Source: Niabella insulamsoli
GTDB lineage: Bacteria; Bacteroidota; Bacteroidia; Chitinophagales; Chitinophagaceae
NCBI RefSeq assembly: GCF_039652435.2
Contig: NZ_CP190246.1
Span: forward strand, 868,001-932,000
Direction: 5' to 3'
DNA: 64,000 nt
The notes under the pieces: generated by a model
Told to the model about the DNA's origin: nothing
The model's database searches: none
Seen by the model: only the letters and a program-made list of their open reading frames with translations
Shown: positions 1 to 8,707 of the stretch, piece after piece
Layout of the letters: every line of letters starts with the position of its first letter
Position numbering within the stretch: the first letter of the stretch is position 1
Program-made: the position numbers and the translations under genes

Positions 1-1208
1 CCATTTTGATCAAATTTTTTATGGGAGCTACTTCCATAATTTCCAGTTCCCCCACCACGGCCCCAAGATGCGTAGGCTACGGTTGAAAGTTGAGTTGATT
101 CGTTAATCTTGAAATCCCAGTTAAAGTTAGCAACTGGTTTGTGATAAAAGTTGCGTCTTTCCGTGAGATATTCGCCATCTAAATAACCCCAGTTGCCGTT
201 ATATTTACGGCCATATTTGAGATAGTCGCTTATGTTGTCCTGAAAGTTTTGGTCGTGCCATTGGGGTGCGCCGGTCAGCAACAAATTGAATTGGTGTTTG
301 TCGTTCGGTCTATAACCTACAGATAGAAAGTAGTTTTGTCCCAGCCCTTTTGTCCCAGCATTGTAGCCGTTCCCCTGCCAGTGCGTAAGCATTAGGCTGA
401 CGCCCCACCCATTGGCTCCCAATCCGGTGTTGTAGGCGACAGTACCTTTATAGTATTCGTTATTTGCGGCGCCAAAAGAAGCGAATCCCCCTTGTTTCAT
501 TTCGGTAGCCTTCGTCACAAAGTTTACGGTTCCACCTACAGACGAAATGGCCAATTTGGAAGATCCCAAACCGCGCTGAACCTGGATAGCACTAGCTATG
601 TCTGACATGCCAGACCAGTTTGACCAGTACATTAAACCGTCTTCCATTCCATTTATCGGTTGACCGTTTAATAAAAACGCGGTATTATCCTGACCAAAAC
701 CTCGTACGCTGATTCGAGAATCGCCATATCCACCTGCTTGAGCGCCTACATACACCGACGGAACATTCACTAGGGCTTGCGTAACGTCGCCGGCACCAGC
801 CTTATCCTGAATGTCCTGGCCTTTAATTGTTGAAACCGCTATTGGCGTGTTACGATCTTTGGCTAGATCGATCACACCTTTTCCCACGACTACAACCTCG
901 TCAAGGTTTTCTTCATTTGCATCTAACACTATGGTACCTATGTCTGTCGAAGAAGATGTAAACCGAACACTCTTTGCGACAAAGTTGATGTGACTAATAA
1001 TAAGTTTCCCCGAGCTTTTTCCAGGGTTAACAACAAACTCGCCTGAGGCGTCGGTGGCTGTAGAAACGGTAGTGCCTTCTACGTTTACCGTTGCCGCTGA
1101 AATAGGTTGGGAATTACCGTCAACAACTTTACCCTTTAGCGTTTGTGCGTGAACCATCGCAGTCGACAAGACTGCCAGCGTAATAAAAAAGAAAATTTTC
1201 TTTAGCAT
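1..1208 (-). CDS. TonB-dependent receptor, C-terminus beyond window
   Basis: Read on the minus strand from ATG at 1208, an open frame runs off the left edge, giving about 402 N-terminal residues. The start MLKKIFFFITLAVLSTAMVH followed by AQ is a Sec signal peptide. A carboxypeptidase-regulatory-like beta-sandwich follows (TLKGKVVDGNSQPISAATV), then a TonB-box-like DEVVVVGKG and a plug domain containing the stretch ALVNVPSVYVGAQ. The barrel then begins. This is the SusC/TonB-dependent outer-membrane receptor architecture, in which an energised plug lets ligands enter the periplasm. No SusD partner is visible, but it could lie beyond the edge. The substrate cannot be deduced. A one-mismatch -7 box (TTTCTTTG on the minus strand, 1230-1237) lies 21 bases upstream of the start codon. 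The family call is certain; its role is open. Confidence 0.93.
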   Translation of the reverse strand, partial: MLKKIFFFITLAVLSTAMVHAQTLKGKVVDGNSQPISAATVNVEGTTVSTATDASGEFVVNPGKSSGKLIISHINFVAKSVRFTSSSTDIGTIVLDANEENLDEVVVVGKGVIDLAKDRNTPIAVSTIKGQDIQDKAGAGDVTQALVNVPSVYVGAQAGGYGDSRISVRGFGQDNTAFLLNGQPINGMEDGLMYWSNWSGMSDIASAIQVQRGLGSSKLAISSVGGTVNFVTKATEMKQGGFASFGAANNEYYKGTVAYNTGLGANGWGVSLMLTHWQGNGYNAGTKGLGQNYFLSVGYRPNDKHQFNLLLTGAPQWHDQNFQDNISDYLKYGRKYNGNWGYLDGEYLTERRNFYHKPVANFNWDFKINESTQLSTVAYASWGRGGGTGNYGSSSHKKFDQN

Positions 1209-1400
1209 AAGAAAGGAATTTTTATGCCGCAAAGAAACACAATAAAATTTAACATTTAGCTCGGCGATGTTAACAAATTGTAACTAAGCTTTAACATATT
1301 TAAATATTGATTAACATCAAGTTTTGATATTTTTTATTCAGTTAAATTAAAGTGCTTAATAATTATTTAATATTGATCGAGCGGATCTTCAAGAAAATGC

Positions 1401-1430
1401 AAAAACCTGCCAAATATTTGACAGGTTTTT
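1401..1430 (-). terminator. Rho-independent terminator after M42 gene
   Basis: A perfect 9-bp stem AAAAACCTG / CAGGTTTTT encloses a second 10-bp palindrome CAAATATTTG. On the minus strand it is followed by TTTTTGCATTTT. It lies 111 bases after the stop codon of the M42 peptidase. Its A/T flanks would let it work on either strand. Confidence 0.8.
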
Positions 1431-1496
1431 AATGAGTGCTTGAGATAAATTCGGTGCTTGAAATTTCAAGCTAAGTTTGGATTTGGTTAAACCAAC

Positions 1497-1538
1497 ATCC
1501 AGAGCATCCAGTATCCGATATCCAGTCTCCAGCATCCC
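1497..1538. repeat. Degenerate short tandem repeat, TCCAG units
   Basis: The bases just past the M42 stop codon contain five units of the type (A/C)TCCAG with variable spacers, for example CATCCAG, AGCATCCAG and ATATCCAG. It is non-coding and has no clear secondary structure. It resembles simple intergenic repeat clusters. No function is assigned. Confidence 0.5.
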
Positions 1539-1540
1539 AC

Positions 1541-2665
1541 CTACAAATAACTCAAATTTGTTTTGGGCGTCAATGCTAAAAGTGTTTCATACATAAGCCG
1601 AATCGTATTTTCGATATCATCTTTATGTATCATTTCAACCGTCGTATGCATATATCTTAAAGGCATCGAAACTAAAACCGAGGGGCAACCGTCGTTAGCA
1701 TAGGCGAAAGAATCAGTGTCGGTGCCGGTACTGCGGCTCAAGGCTCTCCATTGAACAGGTATTTTTTTATCCGCCGCAATTTGTTCTACAAACGCTAACA
1801 GCTTATTGTGAATGGCGGGGCCATAAGCCAGTGAAGGCCCTTTGCTACAAGCAATATCACCTTCAATTCTTTTGTTGATCATAAAATGGCTGGTGTCATG
1901 AGTCACATCTGTAATGATAGCCACATCAGGCTTGATCCGGCGGGCGATCATTTCAGCGCCACGGAGCCCGATTTCCTCCTGAACAGCGTTTACCACATAA
2001 ACGCTATAAGGAAGTTTCTTTTTACTTTCTTTTAATAAACGTGCAACTTCCGCAATCATAAATCCGCCAATGCGATTGTCAAAAGCACGACCTACATAGA
2101 AATCGTTGGCTAATTCGTCAAACCCATCCTGGTAGGTAACCACCGCGCCGATATGAACGCCAAGTTCCTCCACTTCTTTTTTGCTTCTTACGCCACAATC
2201 AATACAAAGGTTTTCTACTTTAGGCTGATTCTCATTCTCTTTCCCAATGCGCGTGTGAATGGCCGGCCAGCCAAAAACACCTTTTACAACGCCTTTCTTG
2301 CCGTGCACGTTCACGCGAAGGCCGGGCGCGATCTGATGGTCAACGCCGCCATTTCTCTTCAGGAAAATCAATCCGTTGTCGGTGATATAATTGACAAACC
2401 AACTAATCTCGTCAGCATGCGCTTCGATCACAACCTTAAAGGGTTGCCCGGGATTGATTATGCCTACCGCAGTACCATAGGGGTCGACAAATTGTTCATC
2501 AATAAAAGGCGCCAGATAATCCAGCCATAATTTTTGTCCCCAACTTTCAAAGCCTACCGGCGAGGCATTGTTGATATAATTTTTTAGGAAGGTCAGCGAC
2601 TTATCATTTAAAATTGATGCGGGCTTCGTTGCCTTCTTTTTTGTCGTAGTTTTTGCTTTTGCCAT
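1541..2665 (-). CDS. M42 family metallopeptidase (glutamyl aminopeptidase-like)
   Basis: This 374-residue cytosolic protein belongs to the M42 family of dinuclear zinc aminopeptidases, which trim peptides and form large tetrahedral oligomers. The metal and catalytic residues are all visible: H83 and D85 in AHADE, D196 in GRAFDNRIGG, the E230-E231 pair in QEEIGLRGAE, D253 in TDVTHD, and a C-terminal His in RYMHTTVEMIH. The N-terminus carries a Lys/Thr-rich tail (MAKAKTTTKKKATK) that is not part of the fold. A perfect -7 box (TAAGTTTG, minus strand) lies 17 bases before the ATG, so the gene has its own promoter, and a terminator follows at 1401-1430. The family is certain; the exact substrate preference (Glu/Asp or broad) is not readable. 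Confidence 0.93.
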   Translation of the reverse strand: MAKAKTTTKKKATKPASILNDKSLTFLKNYINNASPVGFESWGQKLWLDYLAPFIDEQFVDPYGTAVGIINPGQPFKVVIEAHADEISWFVNYITDNGLIFLKRNGGVDHQIAPGLRVNVHGKKGVVKGVFGWPAIHTRIGKENENQPKVENLCIDCGVRSKKEVEELGVHIGAVVTYQDGFDELANDFYVGRAFDNRIGGFMIAEVARLLKESKKKLPYSVYVVNAVQEEIGLRGAEMIARRIKPDVAIITDVTHDTSHFMINKRIEGDIACSKGPSLAYGPAIHNKLLAFVEQIAADKKIPVQWRALSRSTGTDTDSFAYANDGCPSVLVSMPLRYMHTTVEMIHKDDIENTIRLMYETLLALTPKTNLSYL

Positions 2666-2682
2666 ATTCCGTGTATTAGCGC

Positions 2683-2690
2683 CAAACTTA
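2683..2690 (-). promoter_or_regulatory. -7 promoter box of M42 gene
   Basis: The minus strand reads TAAGTTTG, a full match to the Bacteroidota -7 consensus TAnnTTTG, 17 bases upstream of the ATG at 2665. No clear -33 TTTG is seen at the usual distance. Confidence 0.5.
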
Positions 2691-2807
2691 CAAGAAATTT
2701 TTTATCTGCTATGGTACGCTGTCGGAACCTTTAGCGGTATCAAAAGTTTTTTGGGCTCAAAGCAGCTATTTAGGCCCCGGCTTCGTCCAAAAAACAAAGG
2801 ATCCGCA

Positions 2808-3593
2808 ATGAAGCAGATTGCATTAACCATAATTTTAGGGATATCGTACCTGTTTATCCATACAGATGCGAAGGCGCAATGGGGCCGCTACCATCGCCAT
2901 TACCCGGTTTTTCGGCCGGCTCCTGTGATTTCATTGGGTATTGGCGCTGGTTTCAGAAGTTATGGCTTTCGGCCCGGCGTTGCTGTAAATGTGGGCGTTG
3001 TAGTGCCGCCGGTTGGTGCGCGGGTAAGAGGTTTACCCCCCGACGCTATAAGAACGGAGATTAACGGTATTGTCTATTATCAACATAATGGCTTGTTTCT
3101 TAGAGAGCGGCAGGACGCCGGGTTTGAGGTAGTGGAGGCGCCGATCGGAGGAAGGGTAAACCGGTTGCCAGTGGCGGCAAAATTGACAAAAATTGAAGGC
3201 AGATATTATTATCAGAAGGATGGCATTATTTATTATAAGCACAGTGAAAGTGATGGCGGCGATTACGAAATAGTGGGCAGGGATGGCGTGCTTCAAAATG
3301 GTGAAGGGACGGTGACGGATAACAACGAAGTCGATGACATGAGAAATGTTGATGACTACGCTGATAACGAAGCAGCAGAGGCGCCCCCAGGGCGCGTTGA
3401 AAACGATGCAAAACCTTCCAATGACAAATATATTACCGCTCCGCAGGTGGGCGACCGGTTGGACAGGTTGCCAAGGGATAGTAAGCTTCTTAAGAAGAAC
3501 GGTAAAACCTTATATCAATCGCCCGGCGGTGTTTATTATAAAGAAGTGATGGAAGGCGATAAAACTTTTTATGAAGTGGTCGAGGGGCCGTAG
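2808..3593 (+). CDS. Secreted repeat protein, DUF6515-like
   Basis: The frame is open from 2751, but the better start is the ATG at 2808, because the protein then begins with a signal peptide (MKQIALTIILGISYLFIHTD then AKAQ). After a His/Pro/Gly-rich segment, three copies of a module of roughly 70 residues follow. Each starts with a P-x-G-x-R-(V/L)-x-x-LP pattern and contains a G-x-x-(Y/L)Y...G(I/V)(Y/F)Y core and a closing (F/Y)E(V/I)V. An acidic, low-complexity linker (residues about 170-205) separates modules 2 and 3. This pattern fits the uncharacterised DUF6515 family as I remember it, but that name is not verified. The protein is probably periplasmic or surface-exposed. Function is unknown. 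It is a single gene with a terminator directly behind. Confidence 0.75.
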   Translation: MKQIALTIILGISYLFIHTDAKAQWGRYHRHYPVFRPAPVISLGIGAGFRSYGFRPGVAVNVGVVVPPVGARVRGLPPDAIRTEINGIVYYQHNGLFLRERQDAGFEVVEAPIGGRVNRLPVAAKLTKIEGRYYYQKDGIIYYKHSESDGGDYEIVGRDGVLQNGEGTVTDNNEVDDMRNVDDYADNEAAEAPPGRVENDAKPSNDKYITAPQVGDRLDRLPRDSKLLKKNGKTLYQSPGGVYYKEVMEGDKTFYEVVEGP

Positions 3594-3630
3594 CCCCAGC
3601 CGCTTTTTGTTGATTGTTTTTTTGTTTTAG

Positions 3631-3660
3631 AACCGCTATTTTTCAAAGTGGCGGTTTTTT
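3631..3660 (+). terminator. Terminator after secreted repeat protein
   Basis: The stem AACCGC / GCGGTT (3631-3636 with 3651-3656) has a 14-base loop and is followed by TTTT. It sits between convergent genes, overlapping the stop codon of the receptor on the minus strand. Confidence 0.7.
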
Positions 3661-6112
3661 AGAATTCTTTTTCGCCGATTTCGCTCTGCGGTAAGTTGAT
3701 TTTTCTATTTCTGCGCAGCAGATTAAATCCAATAGATAATTGCAGCTGGTCGGGTTCGTAAATATAATGAGTGGTCGTGTAAAAATCGCTGCCCCAGGTG
3801 GTGATGCGCTGTCGGTTCGATATGCCCAGGCCTCCGTCCATGTTTAACCATTGAAGTTGAACATACCACCTGCGGTCTTTAGTTGTTTTCTTCATTGTTA
3901 GATGCGGTGTTAAAAATGCTCCGTCTTCCCCTTGGGCGGTCGCCCGCAGCGACAAATAATTTAGACTGAATTGCAGCATCCAGTTGCGCTGAAAATTAAA
4001 GGTCTGCAAACTGTTGATACTATATACCCACGCCTGATTGGTGATGGGAATAGTGCCGTCAAATAGGTCGCCCTTTATCTTATAACGATACACGTTACCG
4101 CCGATAATCGATTGCCAAACTTTGCTCACCTGGAAATTGACATTTGTTTCAACGCCTGTCTGTGTAGCAAGGCCTGCGTTGGTAAATACTCTGTTTAAAA
4201 TAGTATCAGTAAATACTTTGTTCACCCTTTGAATGGGGTTTAACGTGCGCTGATGATAAAGCGTGACAAAAAAATTACCTCCGGAGAAGCCCTGTTCCAA
4301 ACCGGCCTCGTAAGTGCCCGTCAGCTCAGGAAGCAACTCAGGATCGCCCTGTTCCAGCGTTTCCGAATGCTCTCTTTCTGGAAAAGGGTTCAACTCAAAA
4401 TTGTTTGTCCGCTTTATGCGCCTGCTATAACCTGCTTTCAGGGTTCCTTTCGCCCATGCCGCGTAACGAAACTGCACAGAAGGAAACAGGTTGGTAAACT
4501 GTAGTTTTGTTTGTTTATTATCGAGCGAAAACGCAAGGTCTCTTTCTGTATGTTCGAGGCGAAGCCCCGCGGCGTAACTCCATTTTTCCCTTGTGGCGTT
4601 ATATTGCAAATAGCCGGCATTAATATGATTTGTTACGTCGACTTTGCTTGTAAATGCCGGATCAGTCTCAAAGTCCTCGGTGCCGTTGATTTTTGTCAGG
4701 TAGCGGAAGTCGCCTTTTTGGGTATCGTAGCGATATTGGTAACCGGCCTGAATCTCGCTATGGCTCCATTTTTTTACATAATCGGCTTTGGCGCGATAAG
4801 CGTTGAGCGGATTGGTGTTGGGGTTGCGTGTATATTGGATGGTGTCCGTGGTATTAGGATAATATAAATTCCTGTTTTGTGTTAAGCCGGAAAGAGCTGC
4901 CCGCTCAAACAAACCCGATACGGTAAGTCTGGAGGCGTCGCCGAACTGATGGCTATAATCCAGGTTGGCCAAAGTAAATACACCTTCTTTGTCCTGCGTA
5001 TTGGCGTTATAATAAGTAAAATAGGTTGTATTGCCCGTCGCGAGATCTTCCCGCGAATTGGTATATAAAAGATCTGCTTCGCGGCTCTGGAATTTTTTGC
5101 CCCTGTAAAACCCGGTGCTAAAGCTGTTATTTTGATCCGGTTGAAAGCTAACCGAAAGCCTTCCGCCGTAATTATATCTTCTAAAACTCCGCTCTCCGTT
5201 GGAGGGAAAACTGGTTTTTATATTGTTGATGATTGTAAAAACATCGCCTTCGCGAAAGCCGGCAATATCGTTGCGCAAATAATTGACGCCGGCATTGACT
5301 GCCCATTTATTTTTATTATATCCTGCTGAAAGGTCCATTCCATAACGTTGCGGATGCGCGTAGGTTTGATTGTCAAAATTGTTGAATGGGGGAGCGCCGC
5401 CCATAACACTGGCCTGCACCATCCAGCCATCCTCAACTGCGCTTTTGGTTACAATATTAAGAATGCCGCTTTTCCCATCGGCGTCATAAACAGCCGACGG
5501 ACTGGTAATGACTTCGATGCTTTCTATAGCGCCAGCAGCGAGTTGGCCTAAAACAAATGACGGATCACCCTGTGTTGGTTTGCCGTTAATCAAAACTAAA
5601 AAGCTGTTTGAGCCCCGGAAGGAGATGGCGCCCTGCGCATCAACTGAAACAGAGGGGAGGTTGCGAATCACGTCAACAGCAGTGCCGTTGGCAGCGTTCG
5701 CGAATTGTGAACTCTGGTACACCTGGCGGTCGATCTTAAAAGAAACAGGAGCCTTTTTGCCCTGAACAACTACCGCCGCCAGCGAATAGCTGTTGGGCAG
5801 CAACGAAACGGTTCCCAAATCGATGGTAGATTCAGCGCCAGCATTAACTGACAATGTTTTGGTTTGATAACCGACGTGGCTGACTACAATCCGCCCGGAT
5901 GCGGAATGCTGCATGACAAAGGTGAAATTTCCTTTTCTATCGGCTTTATTTGTTGCCAGTGTGGCGCCGTCTTTAGCTATATACCTGATAGTCGCCTGCG
6001 GCAACACCTCCTGAGTGGTACTGTCGACAACCACTCCTTTCATGGTGATAGTTTGGCCAGCAATTGTTTCACAAAAAAATAAAGCCAGGGCAAAGGCGAA
6101 GAAACGGGTCAT
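3659..6112 (-). CDS. Outer-membrane beta-barrel receptor (OMP_b-brl type)
   Basis: The 817-residue product starts at the ATG at 6112, where a signal peptide begins (MTRFFAFALALFFCETIAGQ); the 14 codons upstream in the same frame do not fit one. A carboxypeptidase-regulatory-like domain follows (ITMKGVVVDSTTQEVLPQAT). Next comes a plug-like domain with GTAVDVIRNLPSVSVDAQGA and VLINGKPTQGDPS. The rest is a long aromatic-rich barrel ending in RKINLPQSEIGEKEF. This is the arrangement of the Bacteroidota outer-membrane beta-barrel family (PF14905 type), related to TonB-dependent receptors but without an obvious TonB box or SusD partner. A -7-like box (TCAATTTG, 6119-6126) ends six bases before the ATG. 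The AraC-type regulator just upstream, on the same strand, may control it. The ligand is unknown. Confidence 0.88.
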   Translation of the reverse strand: MTRFFAFALALFFCETIAGQTITMKGVVVDSTTQEVLPQATIRYIAKDGATLATNKADRKGNFTFVMQHSASGRIVVSHVGYQTKTLSVNAGAESTIDLGTVSLLPNSYSLAAVVVQGKKAPVSFKIDRQVYQSSQFANAANGTAVDVIRNLPSVSVDAQGAISFRGSNSFLVLINGKPTQGDPSFVLGQLAAGAIESIEVITSPSAVYDADGKSGILNIVTKSAVEDGWMVQASVMGGAPPFNNFDNQTYAHPQRYGMDLSAGYNKNKWAVNAGVNYLRNDIAGFREGDVFTIINNIKTSFPSNGERSFRRYNYGGRLSVSFQPDQNNSFSTGFYRGKKFQSREADLLYTNSREDLATGNTTYFTYYNANTQDKEGVFTLANLDYSHQFGDASRLTVSGLFERAALSGLTQNRNLYYPNTTDTIQYTRNPNTNPLNAYRAKADYVKKWSHSEIQAGYQYRYDTQKGDFRYLTKINGTEDFETDPAFTSKVDVTNHINAGYLQYNATREKWSYAAGLRLEHTERDLAFSLDNKQTKLQFTNLFPSVQFRYAAWAKGTLKAGYSRRIKRTNNFELNPFPEREHSETLEQGDPELLPELTGTYEAGLEQGFSGGNFFVTLYHQRTLNPIQRVNKVFTDTILNRVFTNAGLATQTGVETNVNFQVSKVWQSIIGGNVYRYKIKGDLFDGTIPITNQAWVYSINSLQTFNFQRNWMLQFSLNYLSLRATAQGEDGAFLTPHLTMKKTTKDRRWYVQLQWLNMDGGLGISNRQRITTWGSDFYTTTHYIYEPDQLQLSIGFNLLRRNRKINLPQSEIGEKEF

Positions 6113-6200
6113 ATAGCGCAAATTGAATTTTAATAAGGGCGCGAAATTCTGCAAAAACCGCGAATAAAAATGGTGTATTTGAAAAATAGATGGTCTCCGC

Positions 6201-7013
6201 TTACTTTTTTAAAGTTGAAGGATTGATGCCGGATTTCTTTTTAAAATATTTGGTGAAATGTGAGTTGTCCTTGAAGCCAAGCCTATAACCGATTTCTGCA
6301 ACCGAAAGCCTTGTGTAAAGCAGCAGCCTCTTGGCTTCGGCCATAATATGGTCGGATAAAATATCGGAAGCTGAATGCCCTGTTTCTTTTTTGCAGGCGG
6401 CGTTCAGGTTTTGAGGCGTTGTGTGCAAAAGCTGTGCATGGTGTGAAACATTATTCACCAGGTGTTCCTGCCTGGATAAATGTTCGATATACCGCTGACA
6501 TAGGCCTGATCCGTTTTTCCTTTCTGAACCGGAAGGAAGGTTGGTCAAAAGCTTCGCCAGCAATGCTTTTAATAAGCTTAAAAAGGTGATGCCCGGCGCC
6601 GTTTGCGGTGCTTCAAGAACAAGGAGTTGGAATAGTTGTTCGACGATCGCAACATGAGCTTCGGGTATGGAAATCGTGGTGTGATGCTGTAATTGAGAAA
6701 ATAAATACTTTAATTCATGGTCAAAGAAATCGTCGGCAAATGCTTTTTTAAGAATAAGAACATAGCCTTCGGGCTCAGCGGTCATATCCCAAAAATGCAG
6801 CTGATCCTGCCGGATTATAAATAGGATGGGAGGCTCAATATCGTAACTGGTAACATCGATAGCGTGTGTGCCACTGCCGCGCGAAAGATACACCAGCTCC
6901 AGGTAGCTGTTATGTTTGTGCGGGTTGGTTTTTCTTGTATTTTTTCTGAAAGCTTCTACTTTGATGCCGCTTCCTGTTTTTGCTTTGTCTTTAATTTCTA
7001 TAGGGCTGTTCAT
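6201..7013 (-). CDS. AraC family transcriptional regulator
   Basis: The 270-residue protein has an N-terminal cupin-like sensor domain (residues about 15-150, with the typical KHNSYLELVYLSRGSGTHAID beginning cut here to NSYLELVYLSRGSG) and a C-terminal AraC double helix-turn-helix. The second helix-turn-helix carries the classic LSVAEIGYRLGFKDNSHFTK pattern followed by YFKKKSGINPSTLKK. Such regulators bind a small ligand and activate nearby genes. It lies 88 bases upstream of the outer-membrane receptor on the same strand, which makes that receptor the natural candidate target. The gltD terminator precedes it, so it is transcribed separately from gltBD. Confidence 0.9.
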   Translation of the reverse strand: MNSPIEIKDKAKTGSGIKVEAFRKNTRKTNPHKHNSYLELVYLSRGSGTHAIDVTSYDIEPPILFIIRQDQLHFWDMTAEPEGYVLILKKAFADDFFDHELKYLFSQLQHHTTISIPEAHVAIVEQLFQLLVLEAPQTAPGITFLSLLKALLAKLLTNLPSGSERKNGSGLCQRYIEHLSRQEHLVNNVSHHAQLLHTTPQNLNAACKKETGHSASDILSDHIMAEAKRLLLYTRLSVAEIGYRLGFKDNSHFTKYFKKKSGINPSTLKK

Positions 7014-7056
7014 TCGTTACTTGCGTTTTGTGGCATTTGTTCGCGATAGCGAAAAT

Positions 7057-7092
7057 AAAAAATCCCTTTTCTTAAATAGAAAGGGATTTTTT
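7057..7092 (-). terminator. Terminator of gltBD operon
   Basis: A perfect 12-bp stem AAAAATCCCTTT / AAAGGGATTTTT surrounds a 10-base loop. It lies 19 bases past the gltD stop codon and ends in a T-run on the minus strand. The A/T-rich arms make it potentially bidirectional. Confidence 0.88.
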
Positions 7093-7110
7093 ATCAGATA
7101 TGATAAGAGA

Positions 7111-8613
7111 CTAAAAAGACATTAGAATAGAGCTTTCTTTACTCTCCAGCGTAGAAGATCCCATCAGGTATTCGTCTACCTTGCGGGCACATTCGCGCCC
7201 TTCGCTAATCGCCCAAACTACGAGGCTTTGGCCCCGGCGCATATCCCCGGCTGCAAATACTTTGGCGACGCTGGTGGCATACTTGCCTTCATCGGCTTTA
7301 ACGTTACCGCGATTATCAAACTCAACGCCCAGTTCTTCCAGCATACCCGCCTGTTGCGGGTGTACGAAGCCCATGGCCAGCAATGCCAGTTCGCATTTGA
7401 TTTCCCGCTCGCTTCCGGCTACTTCTGTAAACTTCGCTGGCTGGCCCGGCGCAGGCGTGGCCCATTCCAGGTCTACGACTTTTAAACCTGTGAGGTTGCC
7501 TTCGGCGTCGCCGATAAATTCTTTGGTCGCAATGCTCCAATGTCTTTGCGCGCCTTCTTCGTGGCTGGTAGTTGTTTTTAACAACATCGGGTAAGTGGGC
7601 CAGGGCATTCCCTGCGTGCGCTCTTTTGGCGGCATCGGCAATAATTCAAATTGCGTTACTGACGCGGCTTTGTGGCGGTTACTGGTGCCTACACAGTCGC
7701 TGCCCGTATCTCCGCCACCGATTACCACCACATTTTTTCCGGTGGCTAATAGCTCTTCCGATAAAATATTGCTCTCAATATCTTTATTCGCCAGAAAATC
7801 TTTTCCTGCAACCCGTTTGTTATTTTGCTTTAGAAAATCCATGGCAAAATGAACGCCTTTAAATTCTCTGCCTGTGATAGGGAGGTCGCGCGGAACCGTG
7901 CTTCCACCGCTTAAAACAATAGCATCAAACTGGCGCTGTAGATCGCTCACTTTAACGTTGACACCCACGTTGGCGTGGCATTTAAACGTAACGCCTTCTT
8001 CCTGCAAAAGCGCCAGCCGGCGATCGATGACCCATTTTTCCAGTTTGAAATCAGGAATACCATAGCGTAATAATCCACCGGGCTGCTCGTCCCGCTCAAA
8101 CACGGTTACGGTGTGTCCCGCATAATTCAGCTGCGCTGCAGCAGCAAGGCCGGCCGGCCCGCTGCCGATTACGGCTACTTTTTTACCGGTTCTGACGATC
8201 GGCGATTTTTTTGTTACAAAGCCTTTTTCGAAAGCTATTTCAATAATATGCTTTTCAATTTCTTCAATCGCAACCGGCGGCTGGTTGATGCCAAGGACGC
8301 AACTCATCTCGCAAGGGGCGGGACAAATGCGACCGGTAAATTCCGGAAAATTATTGGTGGAAGAAAGTATTTCGTAAGCCTCACGATAATCTTTCCGGTA
8401 AACAGCGTCGTTGAATTCGGGAATAACATTGCCGAGCGGACAGCCGCTGTGACAAAACGGAATGCCACAATCCATACAGCGTGCCGCCTGATGATTTAAC
8501 TTTTCCTCTGGAAAAAGCGCCGCAAACTCGCGATAATCCTGCAGCCTTTCTTCTACCGGCTTTTTTGAGGGAAGTTCTCTGGTAAATTCTAAAAATCCTG
8601 TTGGTTTACCCAT
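7111..8613 (-). CDS. gltD: Glutamate synthase small (beta) subunit
   Basis: This 500-residue protein passes electrons from NAD(P)H through FAD and Fe-S clusters to the large subunit GltB for glutamate formation from glutamine and 2-oxoglutarate. The N-terminal cluster cysteines are visible: C46, C49, C54, C58 in the CMDCGIPFCHSGCP segment, and C97, C101, C105 in CPAPCEMSC. The FAD-binding GSGPAG lies at 150-155, followed by VTVFERDEQPGGLLRYGIPD. The second nucleotide site is VVVIGGGDTGSDCVGT. The length matches the family. It follows gltB with a 94-base gap, and a strong terminator closes the unit. Confidence 0.97.
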   Translation of the reverse strand: MGKPTGFLEFTRELPSKKPVEERLQDYREFAALFPEEKLNHQAARCMDCGIPFCHSGCPLGNVIPEFNDAVYRKDYREAYEILSSTNNFPEFTGRICPAPCEMSCVLGINQPPVAIEEIEKHIIEIAFEKGFVTKKSPIVRTGKKVAVIGSGPAGLAAAAQLNYAGHTVTVFERDEQPGGLLRYGIPDFKLEKWVIDRRLALLQEEGVTFKCHANVGVNVKVSDLQRQFDAIVLSGGSTVPRDLPITGREFKGVHFAMDFLKQNNKRVAGKDFLANKDIESNILSEELLATGKNVVVIGGGDTGSDCVGTSNRHKAASVTQFELLPMPPKERTQGMPWPTYPMLLKTTTSHEEGAQRHWSIATKEFIGDAEGNLTGLKVVDLEWATPAPGQPAKFTEVAGSEREIKCELALLAMGFVHPQQAGMLEELGVEFDNRGNVKADEGKYATSVAKVFAAGDMRRGQSLVVWAISEGRECARKVDEYLMGSSTLESKESSILMSF

Positions 8614-8645
8614 TTCTTATTTAAAATTTCTTGTTTGTTATTAAG

Positions 8646-8682
8646 GTTGACAGTTCTGGTCAACAGTCCATGGCTTTGGACT
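8646..8682. repeat. Two tandem hairpins between gltB and gltD
   Basis: The 94-base gap contains two back-to-back inverted repeats: GTTGAC-N7-GTCAAC (8646-8664), then AGTCC-N8-GGACT (8665-8682). Neither has a T-run, so they are not typical terminators. They may modulate the gltB:gltD ratio or mark an RNA-processing site. They could equally be part of a simple dispersed GACT/AGTC-rich intergenic repeat. Confidence 0.5.
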
Positions 8683-8707
8683 ATTAACAACGAACTATGA
8701 GCCGCAT

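Larger units (their letters stand above)
1209..1540. other. Intergenic region, receptor promoter and M42 terminator
   Basis: This gap has no credible gene. It holds an AT-rich stretch (about 1240-1380) upstream of the receptor gene, a strong terminator hairpin at 1401-1430 and a short degenerate TCCAG repeat at 1497-1538. The receptor and the M42 gene are both transcribed leftward, so the terminator separates them. Confidence 0.7.
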
